DNA of 64,000 nt from Thiohalophilus sp. (GTDB lineage Bacteria; Pseudomonadota; Gammaproteobacteria; UBA6429; Thiohalophilaceae): assembly GCF_034522235.1 (NCBI RefSeq), contig NZ_JAXHLN010000003.1, forward strand, positions 682,001-746,000. The letters are read 5' to 3'. Made by a program: the position numbers and the translations under genes. Positions 7,681-16,146 of the stretch are shown here, in pieces (the stretch's first letter is position 1; every line of letters begins with the position of its first letter). The notes beneath the pieces were generated by a model. It was given only the letters and a program-made list of their open reading frames with translations. It searched no databases and was not told the DNA's origin.

Positions 7681-8025
7681 TTATTTCTTCTTACGACGGG
7701 CTGTTTTCTTCTTGGTCTTCTTCTTGGCGACTTTCTTTTTCGCCTTCTTCTTGGCTACTTTCTTCTTAGCCTTCTTTTTCGCCTTCTTCTTGGCTACTTT
7801 CTTCTTGGCCTTCTTTTTGGCCTTTTTCTTGGCTACTTTCTTCTTGGCTACCTTCTTCTTAGCCTTCTTTTTGGCCTTTTTCTTGGCTACCTTCTTCTTA
7901 GCCTTCTTTTTGGCAACCTTCTTCTTGGTTGCGCGTTTCTTAGCGACTTTTTTCTTCGCTACCTTTTTGCGAGAAGCGGTTTTCTTCTTCGCGACTTTCT
8001 TCCTAGTCTTTTTCTTTGTTGCCAT
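7681..8025 (-). CDS. Histone H1-like Lys/Ala-rich DNA-binding protein
   Basis: The 114-residue protein is almost entirely Lys, Ala and Val, built from repeats of the types VAKKKAKKK and VAKKK. This composition is typical of bacterial histone H1-like/AlgP-type proteins that bind DNA nonspecifically through a disordered basic tail. The ATG at 8025 is chosen because GGAGGG lies 9 bp upstream; the alternative TTG at 8034 would abut it. A TATACT -10-like hexamer lies upstream (8069-8064). The gene has its own terminator and appears monocistronic. The repeats make its length prone to slippage. Confidence 0.85.
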   Translation of the reverse strand: MATKKKTRKKVAKKKTASRKKVAKKKVAKKRATKKKVAKKKAKKKVAKKKAKKKAKKKVAKKKVAKKKAKKKAKKKVAKKKAKKKAKKKVAKKKAKKKVAKKKTKKKTARRKKK

Positions 8026-8821
8026 AGTTAACAACCCTCCGAGTTGAGCACTGAGTTTAGCAAAGTATAGCCAACTAAAATAAAAATGCTAGTAATGCAA
8101 TTAATTTTTTGCTGTTAGCGCTTGTATTGTATGAATTTAGGCTTTGATACGCCAGATTTTCGGTTTGTATAACGGCAGAAGGGGAAAATCTTTAAATTTT
8201 TAGTCGCGCGAAGGAAAATTTTGCCGGTGAAGAGGGGGATTAGGCAAGAGTTTTTGTTTTTTGCATTGCAGATCGCTCGTTACAAGCGGTGATCGCGATG
8301 CATTGACCGACTGAAACACGTCTCGAACGCGGTCAAAGAGGTTGTTCCGCGCCAATTTGGCGTTGAATTTTTACAATAAGCTGAAATTTTTGCTTGTGAA
8401 CGGCTCTGACGCGGCTTATGAGTTAAAAACTTTTAGCGATCCCATCCCACTGTGTTGTATTAACGGGCCGTGAGTGACGCTGACACGGCCTCTGAATAAG
8501 AAAATTTTGCTTTCAGCCGCGGTTTTTTTGCTTTGGACAGGCATACGTGCCCGTTTACAGGGTTGTGTATGCCATTTCATCGTTGTTTTCGCTGTGCATG
8601 GCGCTTTGTTGATAGCAAAATTCGGTGGTGGAGGTGTCGTGAGCCGCATTGAAGATAAAAAATTATTGCATGATGCAATTTTTTGCCGCTGTCAGGGATC
8701 GATACGCCATGATCGGGGGTAACAAAGTGCGCATACAGGTTGTCAGCGGGAACGAATGGACGGCATAAACAAAAAAGCGGCCTGAAGGCCGCTTTGATGA
8801 GGTTGAATCCGGGGTATGACT
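8026..8821. other. 795-bp AT-rich gene-free region
   Basis: No convincing gene lies here; the 77- and 82-codon open frames lack ribosome-binding sites and have implausible composition. Visible features are the probable promoter of the H1-like gene near 8064, an inverted repeat GGCCGTG/CACGGCC (8466-8490), and the terminator at 8769-8796. Composition is clearly more AT-rich than the flanking genes, which could mean an sRNA, a decayed gene or imported DNA; I cannot tell which. Confidence 0.4.
8769..8796 (-). terminator. Rho-independent terminator of the EVE-domain gene
   Basis: The perfect stem AAAGCGGCC/GGCCGCTTT (loop TTCA on the minus strand) is followed on the minus strand by a run of T (8776-8771). 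It lies 26 bp after the stop of the EVE-domain gene. Confidence 0.85.
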
Positions 8822-9286
8822 TCAGCGTTTTTCCATTTTGAGGATATGTTGCCAGTGTTTTTTCTCTACCGGCATGACTGACAGGCGGTTGCCGCGCTGC
8901 AGCAGCTTCATTTCCTCCAGTGCCTTTTCCTGTTTCATCTCCTGCAGGGAGACGGTGCGCTCGAATTTGCGCACGAACTTGATGTTGACCATGTACCAGC
9001 GCGGGTTTTCCGGGTCGCTCTTGGGGTCGTAGTACTTGGATTTCGGATCCCAGGCGGTGTGATCGGGATAGCCCTCCTTGACCACCTCGGCAATGCCGAC
9101 GATGCCCGGCTCCTTGCAGTTGGAGTGGTAGAAAAAGACCTGATCGCCCTTTTTCATCTCGTCGCGCATCATGTTGCGGGCCTGGTAGTTGCGCACCCCG
9201 TCCCAGTGGTCGGTCTTGCGCGGCTGGGCGGCGAGGTCATCGATGCCGAAAACGTCGGGTTCGGATTTCATCAGCCAGTAATTCAT
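8822..9286 (-). CDS. EVE domain-containing protein
   Basis: The 154 residues form one EVE (PUA-like) domain throughout. Signatures are the start MNYWLMKSEPDVFGIDDL, the motif WDGVRNYQARN, KGDQVFFYHSN, and the central PRWYMVNIKFVRKF. EVE domains read modified bases in nucleic acids, and the family includes human THYN1-like proteins. The exact substrate of this stand-alone form is not known. It has its own terminator and lies next to fau. Confidence 0.92.
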   Translation of the reverse strand: MNYWLMKSEPDVFGIDDLAAQPRKTDHWDGVRNYQARNMMRDEMKKGDQVFFYHSNCKEPGIVGIAEVVKEGYPDHTAWDPKSKYYDPKSDPENPRWYMVNIKFVRKFERTVSLQEMKQEKALEEMKLLQRGNRLSVMPVEKKHWQHILKMEKR

Positions 9287-9452
9287 GCGGATCTCCTCTT
9301 GGAACGTGGCCGAATTATTTCACAAATCTCGCGTCGGGGCGCAGCGTGTTCAAAGACTTCACCAGGTTCGGTGGCGTGAGGTCGCTGTGTTGTGGGTGTC
9401 GGCATGAACCCCCGCAGGGCGTTTTCCTGGCGGGCATGGCGTCTGCGCGGGA

Positions 9453-10061
9453 TCAATCCGGGGTATACGCAGGGAATCGTTGTATCCCCTGCTCGGTGGC
9501 AATACCGTCCAGTGGCACGTCCCAGGCGGCGGAATCGATCTGCTCGACCTGTTGAAAGTCATAGGCGGTGCCCAGCAGCCAGGGCCGTTGCCAGTGACGC
9601 CGGTAACGCCGAAAACCGAACGTGCGATCATAAAATCCCCCGCCCATGCCGACCCGGTTACCCGCGCGATCGAAGGCCACCAGCGGCATGAGGACCAGAT
9701 CCAGGGACATGGGGCTGAACAGCCGATCACGACGGCTGTGTACGGGTTCGGGGATGCCGAAGCGGTTGGGAATCAGTTGCGTATCGGACCGGTAGGGCAA
9801 AAACCACATGCGCCGGCCGTTGCGTGGCCCCAACACCGGCAGATAGCAATGTTTGTTCTGTTGCCAGGCGTACTCCATCAGGTAACTCAGGTCGATTTCG
9901 CCGTCATTAGGCAGATAGAAGGCGATACGGTGCGCCAGCTGAAACAGCCGGTGCGCGGCAAGGTGCTCGCCCAGCATCAGCGACGCCTCGCGTTGCTGCT
10001 CGGCCGACAGCGCGCGGCGCTTGTCGCGCATGGTAAAGCGTAGAGATTTTCGGTCGGTCAT
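9453..10061 (-). CDS. fau: 5-formyltetrahydrofolate cyclo-ligase
   Basis: The enzyme converts 5-formyl-THF to 5,10-methenyl-THF using ATP. The 202 residues show the family motif GMGGGFYDRTF near residue 140, a basic N-terminal helix MRDKRRALS and the substrate segment YLPNDGEIDL. It lies directly downstream of the 6S RNA gene on the same strand, the classic ssrS-fau (ygfA) arrangement, so it is probably co-transcribed with and processed from 6S. It links to the folate genes thyA, folA and gcvT elsewhere in the window. Confidence 0.95.
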   Translation of the reverse strand: MTDRKSLRFTMRDKRRALSAEQQREASLMLGEHLAAHRLFQLAHRIAFYLPNDGEIDLSYLMEYAWQQNKHCYLPVLGPRNGRRMWFLPYRSDTQLIPNRFGIPEPVHSRRDRLFSPMSLDLVLMPLVAFDRAGNRVGMGGGFYDRTFGFRRYRRHWQRPWLLGTAYDFQQVEQIDSAAWDVPLDGIATEQGIQRFPAYTPD

Positions 10062-10145
10062 GGTGTGATACTAATATTTTCAACAATTTATGTCACCCGA
10101 TGGTGGGGCAGTCGTGGATTGGGGAGTTTAACCACCGAAAACATT

Positions 10146-10232
10146 AAGTTCTGAGTTCTAAGTGCGGAGTGCGGAGTGCGGAGTGCGGAGACGGGAGTCG
10201 GGAGTCGGGAGTCGGGAGTCGGGAGTCGGAAG
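10146..10232. repeat. Heptad array of changing consensus (about 12 units)
   Basis: Units in order are AAGTTCT GAGTTCT AAGTGCG, then three GAGTGCG, GAGACGG, five GAGTCGG, and GAAG. The 7-bp period is unbroken while the consensus drifts in steps, as if blocks had expanded in turn. It lies between fau and 6S RNA. Confidence 0.85.
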
Positions 10233-10271
10233 AGGCTAACGTAGGCGCAGATCATTTGGACCGGGTTTTGA

Positions 10272-10306
10272 TCTTCCTCGTCACTCGTCCCTGGTACCTC
10301 GTTCCT
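10272..10306. repeat. Single GACGAGG-type heptad arm
   Basis: CCTCGTCACTCGTCCCT followed by GGTACCTCGTTCC matches the right arms of the composite repeats at 7403 and 11822. No inverted partner is visible nearby. Confidence 0.5.
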
Positions 10307-10334
10307 GCGTCCGGAGGACGCCGTTGATAGGGAG

Positions 10335-10523
10335 GGCGCGCCCCCGCCTGTACCGTGGTGATCTTCGTCTTGAACCGGAGGTTCAAGGTGGGAGCGTCTT
10401 TCGGCGTATCAGGCTTTCCGGTCCAGGCCGGACTTGCACACAACACCGAATCTCGGCTCCCGGGGATTTATTTATCGGCTCAAGAGTATCCCGATCGACT
10501 CACGCATACCGCAGGGGGCGCCC
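10335..10523 (-). ncRNA. ssrS: 6S RNA (regulator of RNA polymerase)
   Basis: The gene lies between zapA and fau on the same strand, the conserved location of 6S RNA. Read on the minus strand it has TGAGCCGATA near the 5' side (10482) and the hallmark CACCTTGAACC/GGTTCAAG hairpin near the 3' side (about 10373-10394). GCGCCCCC (10523 side) pairs with GGGGGCGC (10336 side) to close the terminal stem around a central bulge. Length is about 189 nt, as expected for a mimic of an open promoter that sequesters sigma-70 polymerase in stationary phase. Ends are estimated from the closing stem. Confidence 0.9.
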
Positions 10524-10541
10524 ATTGCTCGGTTGTCGGCG

Positions 10542-10859
10542 TCAGATTTCAAGCTGACGGGTTTTGAACAGGGCATCCTCGATCTTGTCCTGAATGCCCT
10601 TGATTCGGCCACTGACATCACTGTCCATTTTGCTGTCAGGGTCGGACTGTGTCAGTAGCTCATGAGAGATATTCAACGCGGCCATCACGGCAATGCGATC
10701 GGTGCCGACGATCTTCCCGCTGTCACGAATTTCGCGCATTTTCATGTCAAGGTAATCGGCCGAGCGCATCAGATCGTGCTTTTCCTCTTCCGGACAGGCG
10801 ATCAGGTACTCCTTGTCCAGGATATGCACGGTGACCGTATTGGCCGGCTTTTCACTCAT
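10542..10859 (-). CDS. zapA: Cell division protein ZapA
   Basis: ZapA binds and bundles FtsZ filaments at the septum. The 105 residues show the N-terminal globular part (VTVHILDKEYLIACPEEE, YLDMKMREIR, DRIAVMAALNISHELL) and a C-terminal coiled coil. The ATG at 10859 is chosen over the frame start at 10883 because it overlaps the upstream gene by 8 bp and aligns with known ZapA starts. 6S RNA and fau follow downstream. Confidence 0.94.
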   Translation of the reverse strand: MSEKPANTVTVHILDKEYLIACPEEEKHDLMRSADYLDMKMREIRDSGKIVGTDRIAVMAALNISHELLTQSDPDSKMDSDVSGRIKGIQDKIEDALFKTRQLEI

Positions 10860-11058
10860 TTTCCATTGCCTTGAGTTTCTCAATCATGGCTTCAACCCGG
10901 CTGCGTGCCAGCTCGGTTTTTTCCACCAGCTGATTGCGCTCCGACATCAGGTTCGTCTGACTGTCGCGCAGGGTTTTGTTTTCCTGCTGCAACCGGTCAA
11001 CGGCCTTGATAAGGTCATCCACGCGGGTTTCAAGCTTTTTCAGATCCAGTTCGTCCAT
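10852..11058 (-). CDS. ZapB-like coiled-coil protein (TIGR02449 family)
   Basis: This 68-residue protein is almost wholly a coiled coil (heptads through LKKLETRVDDLIKAVDRL and QENKTLRDSQTNL). It is the usual first gene before zapA in many gammaproteobacteria and resembles the TIGR02449 family; a ZapB-like role as partner of ZapA in organising the Z-ring is inferred from position and structure. The ATG at 11058 is used rather than TTG at 11061. Its stop lies 8 bp inside zapA. Confidence 0.82.
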   Translation of the reverse strand: MDELDLKKLETRVDDLIKAVDRLQQENKTLRDSQTNLMSERNQLVEKTELARSRVEAMIEKLKAMENE

Positions 11059-11250
11059 CAAATATCACTTATAAGTCATTGTTATTACTGCTTCGGGACG
11101 TCAATCCAGTCTATGGCTCAATATAGAGCGGTGGCCGGGCAGGGTCAACGGGCTCGTGTATGCAAAAAACCGGGATTCGCTGCCCCGTGGCTGTTGCTCG
11201 CCGGGCAAATGGCTTATCCTCTCGGCTTTCAGCCGTTGTATTCCATATAT

Positions 11251-11817
11251 ATGAGCCAGACACTTCCCGATTTTGATCAGATTACCGATACCCTGCGGGC
11301 GCTGGGTGCCGAGAGCGAGGCCGCGGAAAACCACGGCCTGCTGTGCGCCATGTTGTGTACCATGGAGGGTGTGACGGCCGATGCCTGGCTGGATATTGCT
11401 CTGTCCGGGACAGGCCGGGATGCCCTGGCGCCGGAACCGCCCGAGGCGTTGGTAACCCTGTTCGACGAAACCCGCCGCCAATTCGACAGCGACGAGTTCG
11501 ATTTTCATTTATTGTTACCCCACGATGAGGCGATTCTGGCGGTCAGGATCGAAGCCCTCGGACACTGGTGCCAGGGCTTTTTGGCCGGACTGGCGGTCGG
11601 CGGTATCCAGCAGCCGGAGAGCCTGCCCGGCGAACTGCCGGAGATCATCCAGGACATGCTGGAGATCGCCCGTGCCGAAGGTTATGAACTGGAAGACGAC
11701 GGCGAAGACGAAGCCGCCTATGCCGAACTGGTCGAATACCTGCGCATGGGGGTGTTGCTGTTTCGTGAGGAGTTTCGGCGCCAGTATGCCAAAGCCGGCG
11801 AGGGGTCGATACATTAA
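11251..11817 (+). CDS. ygfB: UPF0149 family protein YgfB
   Basis: The 188-residue acidic helical protein belongs to the UPF0149/YecA-YgfB family: NHGLLCAMLCTMEG near residue 25, HWCQGFLAGLAVGG near residue 110 and the acidic tail with YAELVEYLRMGVLLFREE. The function in most bacteria is unclear. It opens the conserved ygfB-pepP-ubiH-ubiI group, divergent from zapA. The upstream open frame to 10813 runs antisense through zapA/zapB and is rejected. Confidence 0.9.
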   Translation: MSQTLPDFDQITDTLRALGAESEAAENHGLLCAMLCTMEGVTADAWLDIALSGTGRDALAPEPPEALVTLFDETRRQFDSDEFDFHLLLPHDEAILAVRIEALGHWCQGFLAGLAVGGIQQPESLPGELPEIIQDMLEIARAEGYELEDDGEDEAAYAELVEYLRMGVLLFREEFRRQYAKAGEGSIH

Positions 11818-11821
11818 ACAC

Positions 11822-12020
11822 AGGGCCGAGGGACGAGTGACGAGGACGGTAAAACCGACCGAGGTTTCGCAGGAGCGGCTGCGCCGCGATAGATCCTGCC
11901 GACCGCACGGCCTGTCGCGCCAGAGGCGCTCCTACAACCTTTGGCCTTGACGCTTTTCCTCGTCACTTATCCCTCGGCCCTCGTTACTGAAACTGATAAC
12001 TGCTAACTGACTACTTGTAA
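11822..12020. repeat. Composite heptad/REP repeat between ygfB and pepP
   Basis: The left heptad arm is GGGCCGA GGGACGA GTGACGA (about 11823-11844). A REP-like palindrome at about 11869-11937 has ends AGGAGCGGC and GGCGCTCCTAC and the core GACCGCACGGCCTGTCGCG. The right arm (TCGTCAC TTATCCC TCGGCCC, from about 11959) runs on into a second heptad series (TGAAACT GATAACT GCTAACT GACTACT TGTAACT). That series ends only 7 bp before the pepP start codon, so it forms the pepP leader. Confidence 0.8.
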
Positions 12021-12028
12021 CTATATTT

Positions 12029-13336
12029 ATGAATGCTCAGGAATTTACCAAACGCCGCAAGCAGCTGATGGAGCTGATGGGACCCGATTCGGTGGCGATT
12101 CTGCCGGCGGCGCCGATGCGTATGCGCAATCGCGACAGCGAGTTTCATTACCGGCAGGACAGCGACTTTTACTACCTGACCGGCTTTCCCGAGCCGGAGG
12201 CGGTGGTGGTGCTGGTGCCGGGGCGCGAGCATGGCGAGTATATTCTGTTCTGCCGCGAGAGCGATCCCGACATGGAGGTGTGGACCGGAGCCCGTGCCGG
12301 GCAGGACGGCGCAGTGGCACATTACCAGGCGGATGATTCGTTTCCCATCGATGACATCGACGATATTCTGCCCGGGCTGCTGGAGAACAAGGAGCGGGTG
12401 TTTTACACCATGGGCGCCAGTCCCGATTTCGATCAGCGGCTGATCGGCTGGGTCAATCGACTGCGCAAACAGTCCCGCGCCGGCATCCACACCCCGGGCG
12501 AGTTTGTCTCGCTGGAACATCACCTGCACGACATGCGTCTGTACAAGAGCAGTAACGAGATCAAGGCCATGCGCAAGGCGGCCAAAATTTCCGCCCGGGC
12601 GCATATCCGCGCCATGCAAAGCTGCAAACCGGGGCTGTATGAATACCAGATCGAGGCCGAGCTGTTGTACACCTTCATGCAACAGGGCGCACGCTTCCCG
12701 GCCTATCCGTCCATTGTCGGCGGCGGGGCCAACGGATGTATCCTGCATTATATCGATAATCACTCGCTATTGAGCGATGGCGATCTGCTGCTGATCGACG
12801 CGGGCGCTGAATACGATTATTACGCGGCGGATATCTCCCGCACCTTTCCCGTTAACGGCAAATACAGCAAGGCGCAGCGGACGCTGTACGATATCGTACT
12901 GGAAGCCCAGCATGCGGCCATCGAACAGGTCAAACCGGGTAATCACTGGAACGATCCGCATGAAGCCGCGGTCAGGGTGCTGACCCAAGGTCTCAAGGAT
13001 GTGGGGATTCTCGAGGGCGACCTGGAAAAGCTGATCGAGGATCAGGCCTACAAACCCTATTACATGCACCGTACCGGCCACTGGCTGGGCATGGATGTGC
13101 ATGATGTGGGTGACTACAAGGTGGATACCGAATGGCGGGTACTCGAGCCGGGCATGACCCTGACTGTGGAGCCCGGTCTGTATCTGTCGGCCCGTCATAC
13201 GGAATTGGCAAAGAAGTGGCACAATATCGGGATTCGCATCGAGGACGATGTGCTGGTGACCAAAGAGGGTTGCGAGGTGCTGACCCGGGATGTGCCCAAA
13301 GATCCTGACGAGATCGAGGCGTTGATGGTTGGATGA
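12029..13336 (+). CDS. pepP: Xaa-Pro aminopeptidase P
   Basis: This metallopeptidase removes N-terminal residues preceding proline. The 435 residues have the AMP_N domain (residues 1-135) and the pita-bread catalytic domain. The metal ligands are in LLIDAGAEYDYYAADISRTF (two Asp), HRTGHWLGMDVHDVG (His), LTVEPGLYL (Glu) and GIRIEDDVLV (Glu). The start ATG has no clear Shine-Dalgarno because a heptad repeat runs up to it. Order ygfB-pepP-ubiH-ubiI is the conserved gammaproteobacterial one. Confidence 0.96.
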   Translation: MNAQEFTKRRKQLMELMGPDSVAILPAAPMRMRNRDSEFHYRQDSDFYYLTGFPEPEAVVVLVPGREHGEYILFCRESDPDMEVWTGARAGQDGAVAHYQADDSFPIDDIDDILPGLLENKERVFYTMGASPDFDQRLIGWVNRLRKQSRAGIHTPGEFVSLEHHLHDMRLYKSSNEIKAMRKAAKISARAHIRAMQSCKPGLYEYQIEAELLYTFMQQGARFPAYPSIVGGGANGCILHYIDNHSLLSDGDLLLIDAGAEYDYYAADISRTFPVNGKYSKAQRTLYDIVLEAQHAAIEQVKPGNHWNDPHEAAVRVLTQGLKDVGILEGDLEKLIEDQAYKPYYMHRTGHWLGMDVHDVGDYKVDTEWRVLEPGMTLTVEPGLYLSARHTELAKKWHNIGIRIEDDVLVTKEGCEVLTRDVPKDPDEIEALMVG

Positions 13337-13484
13337 ACTCCGTTATTGTCCTCGTGCATCAGGCGGTGGCGTATTATCAGGCCCGGGTAATATCGGGTAA
13401 TTTGATTGGCAGGCGAATGTGTATGGGTAGCAAAAACGCAACGGTAGTATTTTATTGTTCGTATCCGAGAGAGGCTATAACGGG

Positions 13485-14735
13485 GTGAACGCATCGAACC
13501 TGAACGAGTTTGATCTGGTGATTGTCGGCGGCGGCCTGGTCGGTGCCAGCCTGGCCTGCGCCCTGGCCGATACACCGCTGCGTATCGCGATGGTTGAGGC
13601 GCAGCCGTTCAATATCGAACAACATCCCGGCTTTGATGCGCGCACCGTGGCGCTGGCCGCCGGTTCGCAACAGGTCTTTAACGCCATGGGTCTGTGGGAA
13701 GCGATCGCCGCGCAGGGCGTGACGCCGATCCGCCGTATTCATGTTTCCGACCGCGGTCACGCCGGCAGCGCGCACCTGGATGCCGCCGAGCAGGGTCTGG
13801 AAGCGATGGGCTACGTGGCCGATATCCGGGTGCTCGGCCAGGTGCTCTCCCGGCAGCTCGAACAACAGGCCAATGTCACCCTGTTTTGCCCGGCCAGCGT
13901 CAAGGCGGTGCAGTTTGCGCCGGCGCACGCGAAGGTGGTTCTGAAACAGGACGACGGGCTTGGCGAGATTACCACGGCCCTGGTGGTGGCGGCGGATGGC
14001 GGAAATTCGTTTATTCGCAACGACAGCGGCATTGCTACCTTTACACTCGATTATCACCAGAGTGCGCTGATCAGCAACGTGGTGGTGGACCGCCCCCACC
14101 GGAACATTGCCTACGAACGCTTTACCGACAGCGGGCCGATGGCGCTGCTGCCGACCTGCGACGAGCAGGGCAACGACAACACCTTTGCTCTGGTCTGGAC
14201 CCTCAAACCGGATCAGGTGGAGGCGGTGCAGGGCTGGGACGAGGCCACCTTTTTGTCCCAACTGCAACAGCGCTTCGGCGAACGGGCCGGGCAGTTTACC
14301 CGCAGCAGCCAACGGCACCTTTATCCGCTCAAATTTTTACAGACCCGCGAACATGTGCGTCCACGTCTGGCCGTGATCGGTAACGCCGCCCATACCCTGC
14401 ATCCGGTGGCGGGACAGGGGTTTAATCTCGGGCTGCGCGACGTGGCGGTACTCTCACAAGTGCTGGTCGAGGCGCTGGCGCAAGGCGAAGATATCGGCGA
14501 CCTGACAGTCCTGCAGCGTTATGCCCGCTGGCGCCGGCGGGATCATCTGCAGACCTCGCTGGCCACCGACGGGCTGGTGCGTGTGTTCTCCAACAATTTT
14601 CTGCCCCTGGCGGTGGCGCGTAATCTGGGGCTGACGCTGCTGGATACTCTGCCGCCGTTGAAAAAACAGCTGGTGCGTCATGCCATGGGCTATGTCGGCA
14701 AGCTGCCGCGTCTGGCGCGAGGATTGAAGCTGTGA
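13485..14735 (+). CDS. ubiH: 2-octaprenyl-6-methoxyphenol hydroxylase
   Basis: UbiH is an FAD monooxygenase of aerobic ubiquinone synthesis. The 416 residues show the FAD-binding VIVGGGLVGASLA at the start, ADGGNSFIR in the middle, and IGNAAHTLHPVAGQGFNLGLRD near residue 300; the Asn in GNAAHTLHP (rather than GDAAH) is characteristic of UbiH against UbiI. A GTG at 13485 is the best start, with GAGAGG upstream and alignment just before the FAD motif; the frame opens at a TTG at 13455. It overlaps ubiI by 4 bp. Confidence 0.93.
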   Translation: MNASNLNEFDLVIVGGGLVGASLACALADTPLRIAMVEAQPFNIEQHPGFDARTVALAAGSQQVFNAMGLWEAIAAQGVTPIRRIHVSDRGHAGSAHLDAAEQGLEAMGYVADIRVLGQVLSRQLEQQANVTLFCPASVKAVQFAPAHAKVVLKQDDGLGEITTALVVAADGGNSFIRNDSGIATFTLDYHQSALISNVVVDRPHRNIAYERFTDSGPMALLPTCDEQGNDNTFALVWTLKPDQVEAVQGWDEATFLSQLQQRFGERAGQFTRSSQRHLYPLKFLQTREHVRPRLAVIGNAAHTLHPVAGQGFNLGLRDVAVLSQVLVEALAQGEDIGDLTVLQRYARWRRRDHLQTSLATDGLVRVFSNNFLPLAVARNLGLTLLDTLPPLKKQLVRHAMGYVGKLPRLARGLKL

Positions 14736-15913
14736 GCCGGGAATACGATCTGATCATCGTCGGTGGCAGCATGGTCGGTGCCAGCCTGGCCTGTGCGCTG
14801 GTCGACAGCGGCCTGCGCATCGCGCTGCTGGACGCGCAGCGGCCCGGAGCCGACTTGCCGGCAGAGGGTTTTGACCTGCGGGTCAGCGCCATCACTCGTG
14901 CCAGTGAAGCATTTTTAAAACAGTTGTCCGCCTGGCCGGGCGATCAGGGGGAGCGGATCAGCCCGTTTCGTGAGATGCATGTCTGGGATGCCACGGGCGA
15001 TGGCGTGATTCACTTCGACAGCGCGGAACTGGGTGAGGCGACGCTGGGACATATTGTTGAGAACCGCGTTCTGATCAAATGCCTGCATCGGCAAATGGCT
15101 GAGGCCCAGAACATTGATTATCTGGCCCCGGTGATGGCCAACGCGATCGAGTTCGATGACAAGCAGGTGCGTCTGATTCTGGAAGAAGGCGAGCCGCTGA
15201 CGGCGAAACTGTTGATCGGCGCCGATGGCAGCAACTCCTGGGTGCGGCGTCAGGCCGGTATCAGTGTGCGTGGCTGGGATTATGATCAGGCGGCACTGGT
15301 CACCTGGGTGAAAACCGCGCAGTTTCACCAGGAGACCGCCTGGCAACGCTTTTTACCCGACGGGCCGCTGGCGTTTCTGCCGCTGAGTGAGGGCTACTCC
15401 TCGATTGTCTGGTCTACCTCGCCGCAGCATGCGCAGCAACTGCAACAGATGGACGACGCGCTGTTTCGTCAGGAACTGGCCGCCAGCTTCGGTTTTACCC
15501 TGGGCGAGATTGAACAGAGCGGCCCGCGCGCCGTGTTCCCGCTGCGGTTTTTCGAAACCGAACATTACATCCGCCCGCGTCTGGCACTGGTTGGCGATGC
15601 GGCGCATACCATTCATCCGCTGGCCGGGCAGGGGGTCAACCTCGGGTTTGCCGATGCCCAATCCCTGGCCCAGGTGATCCGTGAGGCACAACAGCAACAC
15701 AGGGATTTCGGCGCTCTGCCGGTGTTGCGCCGTTACGAGCGCTGGCGCCGCGCCGACAACCGCGCCATGCTGATCGCCATGGACGGCTTCAAGCGTCTGT
15801 TCGGCAGTCAATGGGGTCCGCTGCGCTGGCTGCGCAACAGCGGTCTCAACCTCACCAACCGCCTCGCACCCATCAAAAAGATAATCATGCAGCAGGCGAT
15901 GGGGGGGAAGTAA
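14732..15913 (+). CDS. ubiI: UbiH/UbiF/VisC-family hydroxylase, likely UbiI
   Basis: This 393-residue FAD monooxygenase is a second ubiquinone hydroxylase, probably for C5. It has IIVGGSMVGASLA at the start, IGADGSNSWVRRQAGI, and VGDAAHTIHPLAGQGVNLGFADA near residue 285. It starts with GTG inside the ubiH stop (GTGA, 4-bp overlap), so the two are coupled. The assignment UbiI rather than UbiF is from position after ubiH and is not certain. Confidence 0.88.
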   Translation: MSREYDLIIVGGSMVGASLACALVDSGLRIALLDAQRPGADLPAEGFDLRVSAITRASEAFLKQLSAWPGDQGERISPFREMHVWDATGDGVIHFDSAELGEATLGHIVENRVLIKCLHRQMAEAQNIDYLAPVMANAIEFDDKQVRLILEEGEPLTAKLLIGADGSNSWVRRQAGISVRGWDYDQAALVTWVKTAQFHQETAWQRFLPDGPLAFLPLSEGYSSIVWSTSPQHAQQLQQMDDALFRQELAASFGFTLGEIEQSGPRAVFPLRFFETEHYIRPRLALVGDAAHTIHPLAGQGVNLGFADAQSLAQVIREAQQQHRDFGALPVLRRYERWRRADNRAMLIAMDGFKRLFGSQWGPLRWLRNSGLNLTNRLAPIKKIIMQQAMGGK

Positions 15914-16066
15914 TTTTGAATGTTGAATGTTGAATGTTGAATGTTGAGTTTTGAATTATTTGTCCGACAAGGCGGGCTTGTTACAGGATTCGTTGAATCT
16001 CTTTTCAGGACTGCCCCTGCAGATGATCCAATTCAACATTTAAAATTAAAAATTCAACATTCATAA
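15914..16066. repeat. TTGAATG-type heptad inverted repeat, copy 1
   Basis: The left arm after the ubiI stop reads TTTTGAA, three TGTTGAA, TGTTGAG, TTTTGAA. The inverted right arm (ATTCAAC ATTTAAA ATTAAAA ATTCAAC ATT) lies at about 16026-16062. About 75 bp of unrelated sequence separates the arms. Confidence 0.85.
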
Positions 16067-16146
16067 CTCTACCCTGCCGGTCCGGCTTCCCAAGCCCTTT
16101 GTTTACCCTTAATATTCTTATCCATCATACGAATTTGTGATCGCTT

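Noticed and set aside
8416-8722. Two small overlapping opposite-strand frames in the AT-rich gap
   Set aside because: No ribosome-binding site and implausible composition; left as gene-free.
10813-11250. N-terminal extension of ygfB
   Set aside because: It would run antisense through zapA and the ZapB-like gene; the ATG at 11251 matches the family.
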